A stretch of 64,000 bases of DNA from Boesenbergia rotunda (Eukaryota > Streptophyta > Magnoliopsida > Zingiberales > Zingiberaceae): assembly GCA_024364735.1 (NCBI GenBank), contig JAGFNQ010008710.1:27353-91352 (forward strand), in the 5' to 3' direction. Below are positions 1 to 12,780 of this stretch, one piece after another. The notes beneath the pieces are model-generated. The model worked only from the letters and a program-made list of their open reading frames with translations. It was not told where the DNA came from and made no database searches. The position numbers and the translations under genes are program-made. The first letter of the stretch is position 1; each line of letters begins with the position of its first letter.

Positions 1-96
1 CACTTCTGGTGCTTGGAGGTGTTCTTTGCATAACCCCTTTGCCTTTTGTTATCTTGAACCAGGTTGAACTTGCAAGCACCAAAAATGTGTGAAGTC
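1..96 (+). other. 5' leader of the SEC14-like gene
   Basis: This stretch ends at the chosen ATG at 97. An in-frame ATG at 85 would add four residues (MCEV) in front of MSGPL; family proteins usually begin MSGPLDRF, so 97 is preferred. A possible splice acceptor (ccag) lies at about 58-61, so part of this may be an intron in the 5' UTR. Confidence 0.45.
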
Positions 97-3000
97 ATGT
101 CTGGACCACTTAACCAGTTCCACAAACATGGTATGCAAATGACAAGATTTGGCGTGTTGTTACATCTGTTTGCATATGTTCCTCATCCAATTTTATTTGC
201 TATTATCAGCAATAGTATTAGAGCAGTTCAGGATGTAACCAAGTGTCATTGAATTTGCCTGGAACATTCTAAGTTCTAACTTTTCTTTTCGCTTAACTAC
301 AATATCATTTTTATTTCATTGATGAAAAGTATCTTCTTGTTCTTGAATACTAGTTTGATTTCAATTATGAGAATATGAAAGTTGTGATAACAATTTCATG
401 ACCTGTGGTGAAACCCAATTTGTAGTGAATTTTAGTTTAAGTTAGTCTAAGTTAATTTAATTAGCTCAATAATGTAGGCCTTCTTCTCGTAAGTGTTTAT
501 ATAACCCTAGGGTAAATACTTAGTTTCGAAATCTAAGAAATGCTTGATTCAGAAATCTCACATCATGTCATGAATCTTGATGCCTTCAGCTAATGACTTA
601 CACATTTCAAGATTGTAGAAGACACAAAAAAAAGTGTTTGAAATTGGCAGCTGAAAAATATCATACTGTGCCTTTTAAATGATGATTGTGGCCTAGGCTA
701 TGATTCCTCAGTTTAGAAAATATAACACTACACAATACACAGACATACATGCATATGAAGTCCGAGGCTCTAAAGGGCTCTATTACTGAAAGACTTATTG
801 AATGCTAATATCTATTTTCAGGTCTTGATACTATCTCCGAGGATGAAAGGAAAACCAAGATTGAATCACTAAAGAAGAAGGCATACAATGCCTCCTCAAA
901 GTTCAGGAATTCTTTGACAAAAAGGGGCAGGAGAAGTAGCAAGGTCATGTCTGTCTCCATTGAGGATGTGCGTGATGCTGAGGAAATGAAGGCCGTTGAT
1001 GCCTTCCGTCAGATTCTAATTTTGGAAGAGATGCTACCTTCTAAGCATGATGATTATCATATGATGCTCAGGTTTTCACTTGTTGATGTTTTTTTTTAAA
1101 TAAATTCATTCCTGAGAATTAAGCACTGAATTGTTTCTTTCATGACTACTTGAAGTTGGATGAAAAAAGAAATAACTTTGGTTCCCAACCCATCTATCTT
1201 CTTTTATTTCATTCCTCCTTATCAATGCAAATTTATGTGATTCAGATTTCTCAAGGCCAGAAAATTTGACATTGAGAAAACAAAGCAAATGTGGGGAGAT
1301 ATGCTTAAGTGGAGGAAGGAATTTGGAGCTGACACAATTTTAGAGGTAATATATCTTTCTCCTATGGGTGTGTTTATTATTCATGCAAAAAAATATGTTT
1401 TTTAGTTCATCAATTCTCTCTTTTCCTGGACTCCTTTCTTTCTACTTTAAAACAAATGACAGAACATGTGCAACATAGCGTAGCACATTTCTGAGTGGTG
1501 TGGCTTGCGGAGAATAATTATAAGTTATAGTATAAAGAAACTTCCTCCAAAGTCCATTTCATAATCAAGTATGCTATCTTACTTTTAGCGTGGCAATCAA
1601 TTTTCAATTGTTATCAGATTCTTTATGCTTATAATTATTTGCAACATATTTATTGTTAGTGGTATTTCAGAATAACACATTCTTCTTCCTCTTTCTATTG
1701 TACAATAGGATTTTGAATTCAAGGAACTGGATCAAGTCTTAGAATACTATCCACAAGGTCATCATGGGGTAGATAAGGATGGCAGACCTGTCTATATTGA
1801 AAAGTTGGGTCAAGTTGATCCCAACAAGCTGATGCAAGTCACAACCATGGATCGATATCTTAAATACCATGTAAAAGAGTTCGAAAGGACTTTTACTGTC
1901 AAGTTTCCAGCTTGTTCAGTTGCGGCAAAACGACACATTGACCAGAGCACTACCATCATTGATGTTCAGGGAGTGGTATGCTTGAAATGACTTTTGCTTC
2001 CTTTGAAATATATCAGTATTCATCTTTTTACAAGCATGATTTAGAAACAAAATGAAAGCATCTGCAAAGGATTGTGCTATAGATGAGATGTTTTGAACTT
2101 TACAAGTCTAGTATATCTCCTCTTTTTTCTGGAAGAATTCAGATTTGACTTGGACATTTCATTTTTCTTTGTTTCTTGTCTCAGATATCTCTATTTGTTT
2201 CTAATTTATGTGACAAATTTAAATGTAGGGTGTTAAACAATTCGGCAAGGCTGCAAGAGAACTAATAGGATGTCTTCAAAAAATTGATGGCGACAATTAT
2301 CCTGAGGTATCTTAATTATACGAGAGATATAAATTCTTATCAATTATATTAAATGTCCAATGTGTCCAATCACCGTAACTGTTTGTCTTTCCACAGACCT
2401 TGTGCCGCATGTTTATCATCAATGCAGGCCAGGGATTCAGACTGCTTTGGAGTACATAAAGTCCTTCCTTGATCCCAAAACCACTGCCAAGATCCATGTA
2501 AGAATTTTGCCTCTACATGGAATCTGTACAACAAACAAATTTAGCATCTAAAAAAATTTCTTGCAGGTTTTAGGAAACAAGTACCAGAGTAAGCTGCTAG
2601 AAGTAATTGATGCCAGGTATCTTCTCATGTCTGAGGTTGAAAATTTTCTTAGCTGGGACAATGTCAATTGACATAAAAGCAAAATATAGTTCTGGAATCT
2701 TTTCAAGCAATTTTTTTTTGTTTTAAAAATACAATAAGAAGAAATGGTGGTCCTTAATAATTGATTTTTAAAATTCCTAATTTATGGGTTAATTCACAAG
2801 TGAATTGCCGGAGTTCCTCGGTGGCACTTGCAAATGTGAAGGTGGATGCCTTCGATCAGATAGAGGGCCGTGGAAGGATCCTGAAATCTTGAAGGTGGTT
2901 GTTTCCCATTCATTTTTACTTTTGGTTCATACTCAAATTCCTTGCTTGTGACCTTTTGCATTATATTGCATCAAAAAGAGAACTTTATCATATTTTAAGC

Positions 3001-5465
3001 ATCAATGTTCTTTGATAAATTGACACAGTAGATTGTTCAAAATGGCGCTGGAAGTTCTGAATTGCAGCATCTTACATCTGGAGCTGAGGAAAAGACCATT
3101 TCTGAAGAAGAAGTATTCTATCCTAAGGTGATGATGATATCATATTTTGTACTTCTCCCTTGGAATTTTGTGATACTGAAGTAATTCTTGTTCAATGAAG
3201 AAGCAAGATTCCTTCTATCCCAAACCTCATTTAACAGTAGATAAGTGTTCTATTTCTCTGAGCCCCCCAAGGAGTACTATTGAGCACCCACACATGTCAC
3301 CTATACGGGAAGTTGACAGTTCCAAATGGCAGGTAATTTCTAGTAAACCATTACCATTGCAAACCCTATTTAGTTTATTCTTGTAATCTAGCTTGCTGAT
3401 TTTTCTGTTTAGCTATTTTCATTTTTTTCACTGAATGGTTGGATCAGTAAGTATGCATTAACAGAGTGTTGTCATTCTCTTTCGCGAAAAAATTGAAAAC
3501 TTCTTTAACTATACCCTATTCTATCCTTCATCCAAATCATGATGTTTGATCACATCAAATATTCCAAGTACTAACTGCTACAATCCTGAGGTTTAGCTTA
3601 GCTTTAGATTTGAAAATATATCCTCAATAGTTCACTTTTCCTTCTTGAAGATAACAAGATCAAAGGGCCTCTATATTTGAGAATACAAGAAACCATAGTA
3701 TACAAATAAAGTCTACTGTAGTTCTACATGACTCTATTCCATGATAATTGAAAATTTGCTGCACTAACATTTAACCATAAGGATTTGCATGTACAGATTA
3801 CTCGTGAAAAATTCCCTGAACCTTGTTCTTATGGTGGTTTTGTTCCAATTGTGGACAAGGCTGTGGATGCTAACTGGAACAAAAAGTTTGACGTCCCTAA
3901 AGGTCCATATTGATGCAAGATTCAATCTTTAAGCTTTCAAATTATTATTACTTCAGAATTCTTACTCCCATTTATGGACTTTATTTTTCTTACAAACCAC
4001 TTGAATTACAGATTCATATGCTGTCTCTGAAATTTACAATGGTCCTGATGGATTTAGTAATGGGATTCTTTCTGGGGCCATGTCTATTGTCATGGGGGTT
4101 TTCACCATGGTCCGTGTTGGTCGGAGTATAACAAGGAAGATTGTTAATGCAGACATTGACCCCTGTTCTGGCAAAATGCACCAGAGGCAGCTGCCGGCAC
4201 CGACGGCGGTTGAATACTCATGCGTATTGAAACGCCTGGATGAGCTGGAAGAGAAGGTAACTGTTCTTGACAATAAGCCCACTGAGATGCCAGCTGAGAA
4301 GGAAGAGATGCTAAATTCTGCTGTCAAGCGTGTGGATATTTTGGAGGCAGAGCTTGCTGCAACAAAGAAGGTATCGGTTTGAAAAAAGTGTCAAAATAAT
4401 TTTTCTAAAGAAACTGTTAAACACAAATATTCAACCTATGATACATCTGATGGTACACATTCGATGTAGGATCTTCTTAAATGCTGAGAAATATGAGCAA
4501 ATATATATAACTCCTCTGAATGCCTATCATTCAAAAAATATTTCATGACATCATTTACCATATAGCATGCTTAAAATCATTTATTTCACACACATATTTA
4601 CTGTTTTTCTTCTAGTAACTAGATTTGGCCAGATTTGCGTTATGAATATAACAGAGAATTAAGTATCTTGCTGCTGGGGCATGGTAGACTTTTGTATAGA
4701 CAAATGGCACTTGAATGTGAACCTAGAGAAGTCTAACTTTTTACATTCAAGCAGGTATTGTATTGAAGAAATGGAACTCTCTTTCAAAGTTTTTGTTATA
4801 AGATGTTTGCCATTTCATGTAGATGAATGATCTAAACATTTTACAAGTTCCTTGTATTTGTATAGTCCTTGTTGATTCAAGGCTAAGTTCTCTACTTATT
4901 TTTATGTTTAAAAATGGCTCTTAACCTAGAATAAAGTGACAATGCAATTATCTAAGGCTTCTAGGTTATGGTGTTTCCAGGCTCTTGAGGATGCTCTAGA
5001 GAAACAGAAGGAGCTTCTTGCTTATGTCGAGAAGAGAAAGAAGAGGAAGAAGATGTTGGTAAGTGGCCTCAGCTGTGGTTTTTTCTTTTTCATTTGATAT
5101 CATTTAAGGACAATGAGGTGTTTCTGTTTCAGTTAGTATGTTAGAAACAAAGAAATAGCAAAGTCCTGAACATCAAAGCTTCTGAATCCCAAGGGAAAAC
5201 AAACAAAAAGAAGATGACATTTTACCATGAATTGAGATGACAATTAAGAATATGTAACATATCAGTAAAAATTCTAATTTTAGAACCTCTCTATTCTTCT
5301 GAGAGCTTGTGTATGCAAAAGGATTATGCAGCTAATTCTTATTTTATTCAAGGACAAAGCCAGGTTTATGTAGCTACTCTAGAAAGCATCTCTCTTCATC
5401 TCCCTCTCTTGATCATTTTCTTCTGTTTCACTCATTTGCAGAATCCATTTTGCTGGGGCAAGTGA
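97..5465 (+). CDS. SFH: SEC14-like phosphatidylinositol transfer protein (SFH type) with nodulin-like C-terminus; frameshifted
   Basis: Exons by splice signals and frame: 97-130, 822-1071, 1246-1345, 1709-1975, 2229-2306, 2397-2497, 2567-2616, 2801-2894, 3032-3127, about 3201-3332, 3797-3902, 4012-4370, 4981-5058, 5442-5465. Repaired length is about 589 residues, normal for plant SFH proteins. The N-terminus is MSGPLNQF. A CRAL-TRIO-N segment (MLRFLKARKFD) is followed by the Sec14 lipid-binding domain (about residues 140-320; YIEKLGQVD, FIINAGQGF, SFLDPKTTAKIH). Next come GGCLRSDRGPWKDPEILK, a Lys-rich coiled coil, and a C-terminal NPFCWGK matching the NPF-type nodulin tail. Such proteins move phosphatidylinositol/phosphatidylcholine and support phosphoinositide signalling at the plasma membrane. 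Exon 2397-2497 lacks one base: the frame reads TGG AGT ACA then TAA at 2457-2459, where the family reads WST-V/I-KSFLDP. As written the product stops after 263 residues. The acceptor near 3200 is the least certain junction. Confidence 0.9.
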
Positions 5466-6718
5466 GGAAGAGAGAAATTCTGTCTCACTGAAACAAAGCG
5501 CGAGTCTGGAAATATTGTCAGCTTCTGAGTGTTGTGTTTGTAAGACTGATTCAAAGTCTGAGTTCAATATCTAAATCATGACATTTTTGTTTCATATCGT
5601 CCCAAATGAATATTGATTGTTGCAATGTGAATACTTACTTGTAAACTAAACAAAGACACTATTTGCTTCTGTTTTCAATAAGTAACAGTGGTTTAAATGT
5701 CAGTGGTTTGTTTTTTTTTAATTCTTTTTGAAAAGTCATTATCTAAGTCCCATGAAAATTTACTCTCATTTAATTCATCATGATCTTGAATTGATAAAAT
5801 ATGACTGCATATGAACAATGAGAATTATATATCCTATGAACTTCTCATAATAGAGGACCTTATCAGAATCTTTTGTCAATATTCAAGGCCTTTTAGAATT
5901 GTCTTAAAATTTTCTACTACTTTTCTTTTAGATTTTTATAAATCAAAAATATTAATTGGAAAGACTATAATACAAGAAATATGTTTTAGCAAACATAACA
6001 ATACAAGGTCAAGCTACTCCCTCATGAGCTTTAAAAATATATGCAACGATATTGTTGTAAAGGTTAAAGCTTGATTTACCATACATGAAAATCAACTGTT
6101 TTGACAATAGCAGTAATAAAGTATTTTTTATCCTAATCAAAAAAATCAACTGTTTTTTTTACATCTGCCTCTTTCTTTTCTTATGGCTTCATTTTTTTGG
6201 TTCTAAAACTTCAAGAAAATGTTATTGCGAATATTGTTCCTGTAATTTATGCATGAGTGAGCCAAACTGACCACTAATTGAATTATAAGAAATTGAGTTC
6301 ATGAATCCAATCCATGTACAACAAACATGTAGGTTTAGCCTTAATAACACTAAACGTGTCAACATACTCAAAAAAAAATATATATATAAAAAAAAGCCTT
6401 TCAACTTGATTTACCATACATTGACTTGTCATTAGGACAGGGAAAAAATAGTATTTGAATATGGCATTCTCTGGTTCAACATTTTGCCAAAAAGATACAA
6501 CTTTGGGTGTGCAATTGAATTGTTAAACTTTTCCTAGGAATTCAAAAGCAAAGTGTAAAATCTACCCACAAAAACCGTAAGGATCGAGTATCCAGAGCAT
6601 CCGTTGCAGTTAAACCAAAAGATAGTTTGATTAGTACAACAGAAAATAAAAACAATTAGTATCTGAATTGGCAAAAGCATAATTAATAATCAAAATCTGA
6701 AAGATAAGAACAAACATT
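5466..6718. other. Intergenic, AT-rich; includes the SFH 3' UTR
   Basis: The first 200-300 bases are probably the 3' UTR of the SEC14-like gene. The rest is AT-rich with homopolymer runs and a short TA run near 6380. Only short chance ORFs are present, and I recognise no gene. Confidence 0.5.
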
Positions 6719-6723
6719 AAAGG

Positions 6724-7729
6724 TGATCCCGTCGCGAAGTGAGGTGGACTCCCAAGAGCGAGGTGATTTCCCGAGTGACACGAGCTGCTGACGCCGGCTC
6801 CAATCGGCAAGAAAATGACCGTTAGTAAACCCGCCGAAAAAAGTCCCCGGCAAGATCCTCCGACGGCCAAGTCAGTCCACGCGAGAGAAGCGAGCTAAAA
6901 GTAATGGAACAGTGGACGAAATAAACAGTTGCACATACCTGCGAAATGAAGAGGGGAGGGGCTTATATAGCCGGGGGAGCTGACAATCCCTGTCTGCGTC
7001 AGCCGCTCTTCTGTACCCGACCGAGACAGGGGTATGGGTGTTGTTAGCTCATAGGATGGCGCCGAGCGGCGCCGCGCAGCCTGACATAGTGCATGACAGC
7101 ATGGTGCGGAGTGCTCGACGTGCATTATAAATAGGTAAGGCATGCACCGACCCCCGTAGCACGGTCATTTAGTGCGATGTCCACAACGTGCGTTATGAAT
7201 AGGTAAGGCCTGCACCGATCCCCGTACCACGGTCATTTAATGCAATGTCAGAGAGCGGATGTCGTAAGGACGGATGCTGAGGTAGATTGCCGACTGGCCG
7301 ACCCGAGTGAGGTCGGGTCTCCTAAGTAACATTCCGAGTGAAGCAAGGACATTATCTGAGTCAGGGAGGGCTTGGATGTGATCCATCATCTTAAACCCGA
7401 GTCACCTGAATAAATGATTGTGTGATCGCCGATTAGGACTCTGCGAGGGGCGACCAGACCGTTCTGGACTCGGCCCTCGGGGCCTTGTGCTCGGGACCTC
7501 CATAACAGGTGTTTTGGGTGTCGGATGGGGCCGGTCACTCGACGTCCCACTCGGGGACTCAGGTCGGAGCGTGCCCTGCTATCGGCTTAGTCGGGTGCCT
7601 TGGGCCGAGTAAGCTATAGGATTCTCACCCCGCCCCCCGTACCAGTCAGCTCATACGTGACTGATCCGACTTGGCCTTAGATGGTGCCAGGCTGGCCGAC
7701 CAAGTGACACGTAAACTAGGCCAGGATCA
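6724..7729 (-). mobile_element. Solo LTR of a Ty3/gypsy (Tat/Ogre-like) retrotransposon
   Basis: A GC-rich block starts TGATCCCG and ends CAGGATCA, flanked by the identical five-base duplication AAAGG (6719-6723 and 7730-7734). Read on the minus strand it matches the LTR at 61292-62352 in order: a TATA box (6962-6970 reversed) followed by CCCCTCCCC, then a GACTTGRCCGTCGGAG segment, then CTAACGGTCAT, then the GGGATCA end. No internal region is present, so this is what recombination between two LTRs leaves behind. Confidence 0.85.
7119..7254. repeat. 68-bp tandem duplication inside the solo LTR
   Basis: Two adjacent copies (about 7119-7186 and 7187-7254) share an ATAAATAGGTAAGG-like start, GCACCGAYCCCCGTA and CACGGTCATTTA. 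The copies differ at scattered sites. Confidence 0.8.
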
Positions 7730-7734
7730 AAAGG

Positions 7735-8049
7735 CAACTCCAACTTGGATCAAGCTCGAGTTTAGACTATAATTTAATTGAGCTTGAGCTTGATTCCATC
7801 AATTCCATTGAGGACTTGCTCAAATTCTTATATCGCCACAAACCTGTCTCATGTCCTTATCCTTATTTTTCTCCGCACGTCCGCTAATCCCTTTAGCCTT
7901 CATCCTAATTTCTCTTTCTTTCATGAACACAAACGCACAATTGCCAAGCCCCACAACTCCATTCATCTTCAATTATCTCAGCAGAAGCATTGACCAAGAA
8001 ACGGATTACAATGCTGAAAGAACAAACAAGGTTCTGTTAAACGCAACAC
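7735..8049. other. Intergenic; YJU2 3' flank
   Basis: About 315 bases follow the solo LTR. The part next to 8050 is presumably the YJU2 3' UTR. Nothing else is recognised. Confidence 0.4.
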
Positions 8050-11000
8050 TTAGTCACTGTCATTTCTATCATAGTTCTGAAAGAGGGATTGAAGTCCATT
8101 TATTAACTGGGCTTCCTTTATATCGTGCTTTTTACCATCTCCTTTGTCATTTGATGAGTCTGAATCTTCATTTGTAATATGGGGCTTCTTACTGGCCTGC
8201 AACACCGATCGTGATTTGACGATAAACGTCGGTTTCATAGATGCACTAAGTTTTCCTGTAACACAGGCAAATAATCAGAACCCATAAATATAACAATAAA
8301 CTTGAGAAGAATCCACAAACTTCTAGTATGAAATTTTAAATTTTAGTAGTTATAATACCCCCATCTTTAGCATAATCGGCGCCGATAGTTTTGGTTAAAT
8401 AGTCTGTTGCTTCTTCCACCTTCACCCAAGGCTCTGCAGCAAATTTCCTCTGCATAAGTTTGAATTCAGCGTCAATCCAAAAAAAAAAAAAATCACAAAA
8501 CACAACAAACAGATGAGATCTGGCTCTAAATCACAGTTTTAAGTAAATTATTTACAAAACACGTATATCTAAGAAAGTATCTTAGGACTCAGTAGTTGTT
8601 CAAGAGGAGAATGCAAAAGAAGCATCATCATACTGTCTCATAGTGCAGCTATATGTATTTAGGTCTGTGACACACTTCTAAGTTTTCCTAAGCCAAGACT
8701 CCAACTCGGACAAGGAGACTGGCACAAAATAGCTTGTAGATCTCCCCATTCCTTAAAAGAATACAGGTAACCATATGCTTCAGCCTGCGATTGAATGTTG
8801 GGTCATTCGTTGAAGATTAGAGTACATCGAATCCATATTAAGTCTTACCATGAGCAGATTGTATCCTTTGGGCAAATATGGGTTCCGATCAAGATTTATT
8901 TTTCCGGAGTACCAAAAGCGAGAATGACATCATTGTGAACATACAGACCTAAGGTATGGAACCCCAGAAAGAGGCTAGGGGTTTGGAGTTTTCAGATTTA
9001 GGGTTTTACAGTTCAGGGTTTTAGGATTGAGGCTTTAAGATTTTGGGATTTTAGGGTTTAGGCACAAACATATTGCAACAAGTTGCTGGAACCGTTCCTT
9101 AATAGCACAAAGAGAATATCAAGTGATAAAGATAATAATGAAATACCTTTAAATTGCCGCTTAGACTAGAAGATGACTGGCCAGCTCCTCGATGTCATCA
9201 TCATCTTTGTCATCTTCTATTCTTCGAACAAAAGCTTTTGAACCCTAAAGCAGCAATTTGTCATCAATTTATTTTTTTTAAAAAAAATTATACCCTAGAA
9301 AAAGAAAACATATAGTGACCACAAATGCAATAAAGAAATAGAAGAGTTCTTGGATTTTTACATGGAAAGTTATGGATTTAATAAGTGCTTCATCAGCTTC
9401 ATCTAGCTCTTCCATTTTTTTTTTCTGTCCTGTTGTGGAGAAGATGGTCATTTATAGAGAAAAAAAAAGTATAGAAAGAAATTGCAGATGAGATTCAAAA
9501 TCATAATATAAGCTTACAGATTAGTAGCCAATACACTACAATTTTTTATACTAATAAACATTAGATGATGTCAATTTTTCAAGAAAGAAATACTTATAGA
9601 AATTGCAGAATAAATATTAAGGGACTCCAGCAGATCTGTAGACAAAAGCACAACCCTGCCAAATACCAAATACGTTCAGATTGTAACCTTTAAGTTCACT
9701 CACCATTTCTAGGTAGGCATCAATTTTTATAATTAGATGAACAGAATGTAGTTTTTAAAAATGGGCATCATCTTTGTCATATCATACCCACTAAGAAAAA
9801 TACTATTTATATGAAATTATTTTTATACTACATATTAAATACTAAACTAACAGAATATATTGACAGAACCGATATCATCTTTTAACATACTATGTAAGAA
9901 CATTTCTATTTCTATGAAGTTCTTCTTACAATGCATATAGAAAAAACCATTTAATTTGCCATTCTTACTGTAACATGTTAAAATTATATTTCATAATTCA
10001 TACACCTGCCAAATAAATATTATAATGACGTAAAGTTTGAAATGTTCCTATGATAGTGGTAAAAAATTAATACATATGACAAACCATAAATAGTAGAAAT
10101 TAGCATACATGATAAATTATAAGTGCCACATATGCTTTTTAAGAAACTTTTTATTAATTTACAGGAACTTAAAATCCTATGCTCTCATCCTACAGTTTAA
10201 TCCTATGAACCTCTTCATTGTCTTTGGTAGAATCTAAATTCGAATAAAGGAGATCGGAAGGATAGCACATCATCCTCAGAAAGAAAACAAAACACGCTAA
10301 AATTTGAAAGCTGCTAATGTTCATAATTTATTGCTATAAAATGTCCATTCATTGAATCTGGTTTGCAAAACATTGTTAACTGTGATGAGACTTAAGGGAG
10401 ATAAACAAAATGTCTTTAAAGTAATGATCAAGCATGCACCATGTACAGGTCCAATATTTATATCAAAGATACATTATGTCACCACAATGAATACACATGT
10501 TTTTATGAAACAAATTAAAGAAAAATGAAAGCGATAGGAATCAGACAAATATTACCTTTCCATAGGTTCTGTTTTAAAGTTTCTAACATCAAATCAACGC
10601 TCACGGTTGCATGCCTAGACTGCAAAAAGGGAAAGAACAGTGGTTAGGACATTTGTTTCCTGAAAATGATAAACTGCAAAACGTCATTGGCAAGTCGTAA
10701 ATGAAGAATAAGTTTTAAATACACCTTCATGGACCTCATCTCTTCGAGCGCGGCAAGAATGTCCATATCTTGTTTGGAATCTGAAGCTCGATTTTCCAAG
10801 GACCTCATAGCATCTCCCATTTCTTCTTCAGCTCTTTTTCTCTTCTCTTTCTCGACAGCCTAGTAACAATATAAAATGAGTTGTTGAACAACCGGATACA
10901 GTGTAAACTAATAAATCAAAGCAATGTCAAAACAAAACAAAAAAATGTATTGTAGGTATGAAAAATCACTTACTTCATCCTCATCACGCCAAGGCTCAAA

Positions 11001-12102
11001 ATTACGGGAAGCACCAGATTCAACAGTGTAGTCAGAGTTTTGAGGATCTGTCTTGAATGTTATCTCAGCTGAGCATCTTGTGCACTTGAAGTAGAAACTA
11101 AATAGTTTGATCCCCAAATATGTCTGCAAATTGTATTGATGGTAAATTTTACTGCAAAAATCAAATTCACAATAGAAAAATTCCTGACCTCGTATAGTGT
11201 TTAAGAAAATCGAAGGGCGCAAGCTAACAAACAAAAGTTAAATTTGTCAACTGAAAAAATGAGTAAGGCAAAATTGCAGAAAGAATGTACTCTCTTGAAG
11301 GACATTTTCCCAACTTTTATGTTTGGAATTAAGTGAGGAACCAGAATTTCACTTCTTATGCTTGAAATGATACAGTAAGAATGTTTAGTATTATATTATA
11401 AATCAGTCTAGTGATTCGTAGAAAACTCTCAAACATAAAAAAATTAACCAGCCGAATGTAATTGAAAATCTTAATTCCGATTTTTTTGGATAATTGAATT
11501 CTAATTTTCACCGTTTTGTTTTCCAAACACAATACGGGTACATGGTCCGATATTATAGATAGAGTAATTCCATAAAACTTTATGTTTGAATAAAGGCACT
11601 AAAACTTACTTCTGGGAGAAAAATTAGTCAACACGGAAAGACACATCCCCCAAGTCCAGGAGTCAAAATCATGGCGTGTTGGGGAAATCTAAGAATATGA
11701 ATAACACTATAGTTCGAGAGTGCAGTTCCGCCAATAGTGATTTCCTAATTTCTATGATTTAGAATCTGAATAGAAATTAACCAGCTATTCAGAATCTCAT
11801 GCGGCATTCGATTATTAATGCAATCAAAGTTACCGCTTTGTGAACAAGAAAGGTCAAGCAACGACGCAACGGAGAAGAGAAACAAGGAAAAGAAACCATC
11901 TCACCTCTCCAATGACGTCCTCTTTTCGTGAATTGAACTTCGTGCCCTTATAAATGTAGGTGCCGCAGGTGTTGCAGCGGATGCTCATCGGAAGCATCAT
12001 CCGAACTTTAATCTGCTGATTCTTGGGTTGCTTCCGGCGAGGGATTTTAGCCGGATCGAAGTCAGGCGGGTAATACTTGTTCAACACCTTGCGTTCTCCC
12101 AT
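8050..12102 (-). CDS. YJU2: YJU2/CCDC94 splicing factor (Cwf16 family); one-base frameshift in exon 6
   Basis: Minus-strand exons: 12102-11905, 11123-10974, 10859-10725, 10619-10556, 9429-9362, 9244-9147, 8449-8359, 8255-8050. Repaired length is about 336 residues, typical for plants. The start MGERKVLNKYYPPDFDP, the zinc-binding CNTCGTYIYKGTKFNSRKE and CTRCSAEITFKTDPQNSDY (two CxxC pairs), then VESGASRNFEPW and SRHATVSVD are diagnostic. The C-terminus is an acidic/basic tail ending NDSD. The protein joins the Prp19-associated spliceosome and promotes the first transesterification (family knowledge). In exon 6 the acidic stretch RRIEDD...DDDDIEEL is in one frame, but the conserved-looking QSSSSLSGNLK that joins exon 7 is in another. 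One base is missing near 9176-9188, giving a stop at 9163-9161 after 232 residues. A weak donor just upstream of that stop could instead restore frame. The YJU2 core is unaffected either way. Confidence 0.9.
8990..9065. repeat. Degenerate TTTAGGG-like run in a YJU2 intron
   Basis: Irregularly spaced ttagggtt/tttaggg words lie in the intron between exons 6 and 7. They are too degenerate and short to be telomere-derived tandem repeats. Confidence 0.4.
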
Positions 12103-12316
12103 CTTCGCCTGACCTGGATTCCCTCCCGGTTTGCTGAATAAACGACGGCGAAACCCTAGGTTATTTTCCTGCGCGCATAATCAGGCACAAGGGCGACGAG
12201 GCTTTGGCTCCAATTGCCGTTGCCGACGCGAGCCAGAGTGGGACGAAGGGCTTCCCCAATCGACCTGGAGGCTGGAGGGAATGCGGCGTCTGGGTAAGCG
12301 ACGGGACCCGGAGCGG

Positions 12317-12780
12317 CAGGGGTGTCAATTCGGATGGGGTGGGATGGGATCGGTCGGGTTGGAAAAAAAAATTTAACTCCCAATTCGAATTCGATCCGAA
12401 TCCGAATTCGAATTCAATCCGAAACATCTAAACTTGAATCCGAATCCGACCAACCCGATCAATCCGAACCGAATAATCCGAAAAAAATCAATTTAAAACG
12501 TCTTTTTTCGTTATTTTCTCTATAATTCTTTATTTTTATCTCAATACTCCATTATGATTATACTAATATTGATATTAATACACATAAAAATATCTTAATT
12601 TTAAAATAAAATTTGATTTAATCTAAAAAATTATTAAATATTAAATTCGAGTCAATCCGAACGCAATCCAAAAATTTTCAACCCGAACCTGATCCGAACT
12701 CAAAATTTTAACCCGAACCCAATTTTTTTCGGGTCGATTCGGATTGGGTAGTCGAGTCGTATTGATTTTTGACACCCCTA
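12317..12780. mobile_element. hAT-type MITE with AGGGGTGTCAA terminal repeats
   Basis: The left end CAGGGGTGTCAA and the right end TTGACACCCCTA are inverted repeats. The flanks cggagcgg (12309-12316) and tggagtgg (12781-12788) agree at 6 of 8 sites, as expected for an old eight-base target duplication. The interior is rich in CGAATCCGAA words. It sits about 200 bases upstream of the YJU2 start. Confidence 0.75.

Noticed and set aside
4034..4327. 97-codon minus-strand ORF
   Set aside because: Shadow of the long SFH exon 4012-4370.
8990..9065. Possible interstitial telomere repeat
   Set aside because: TTTAGGG words are irregular, few and mixed with other sequence.
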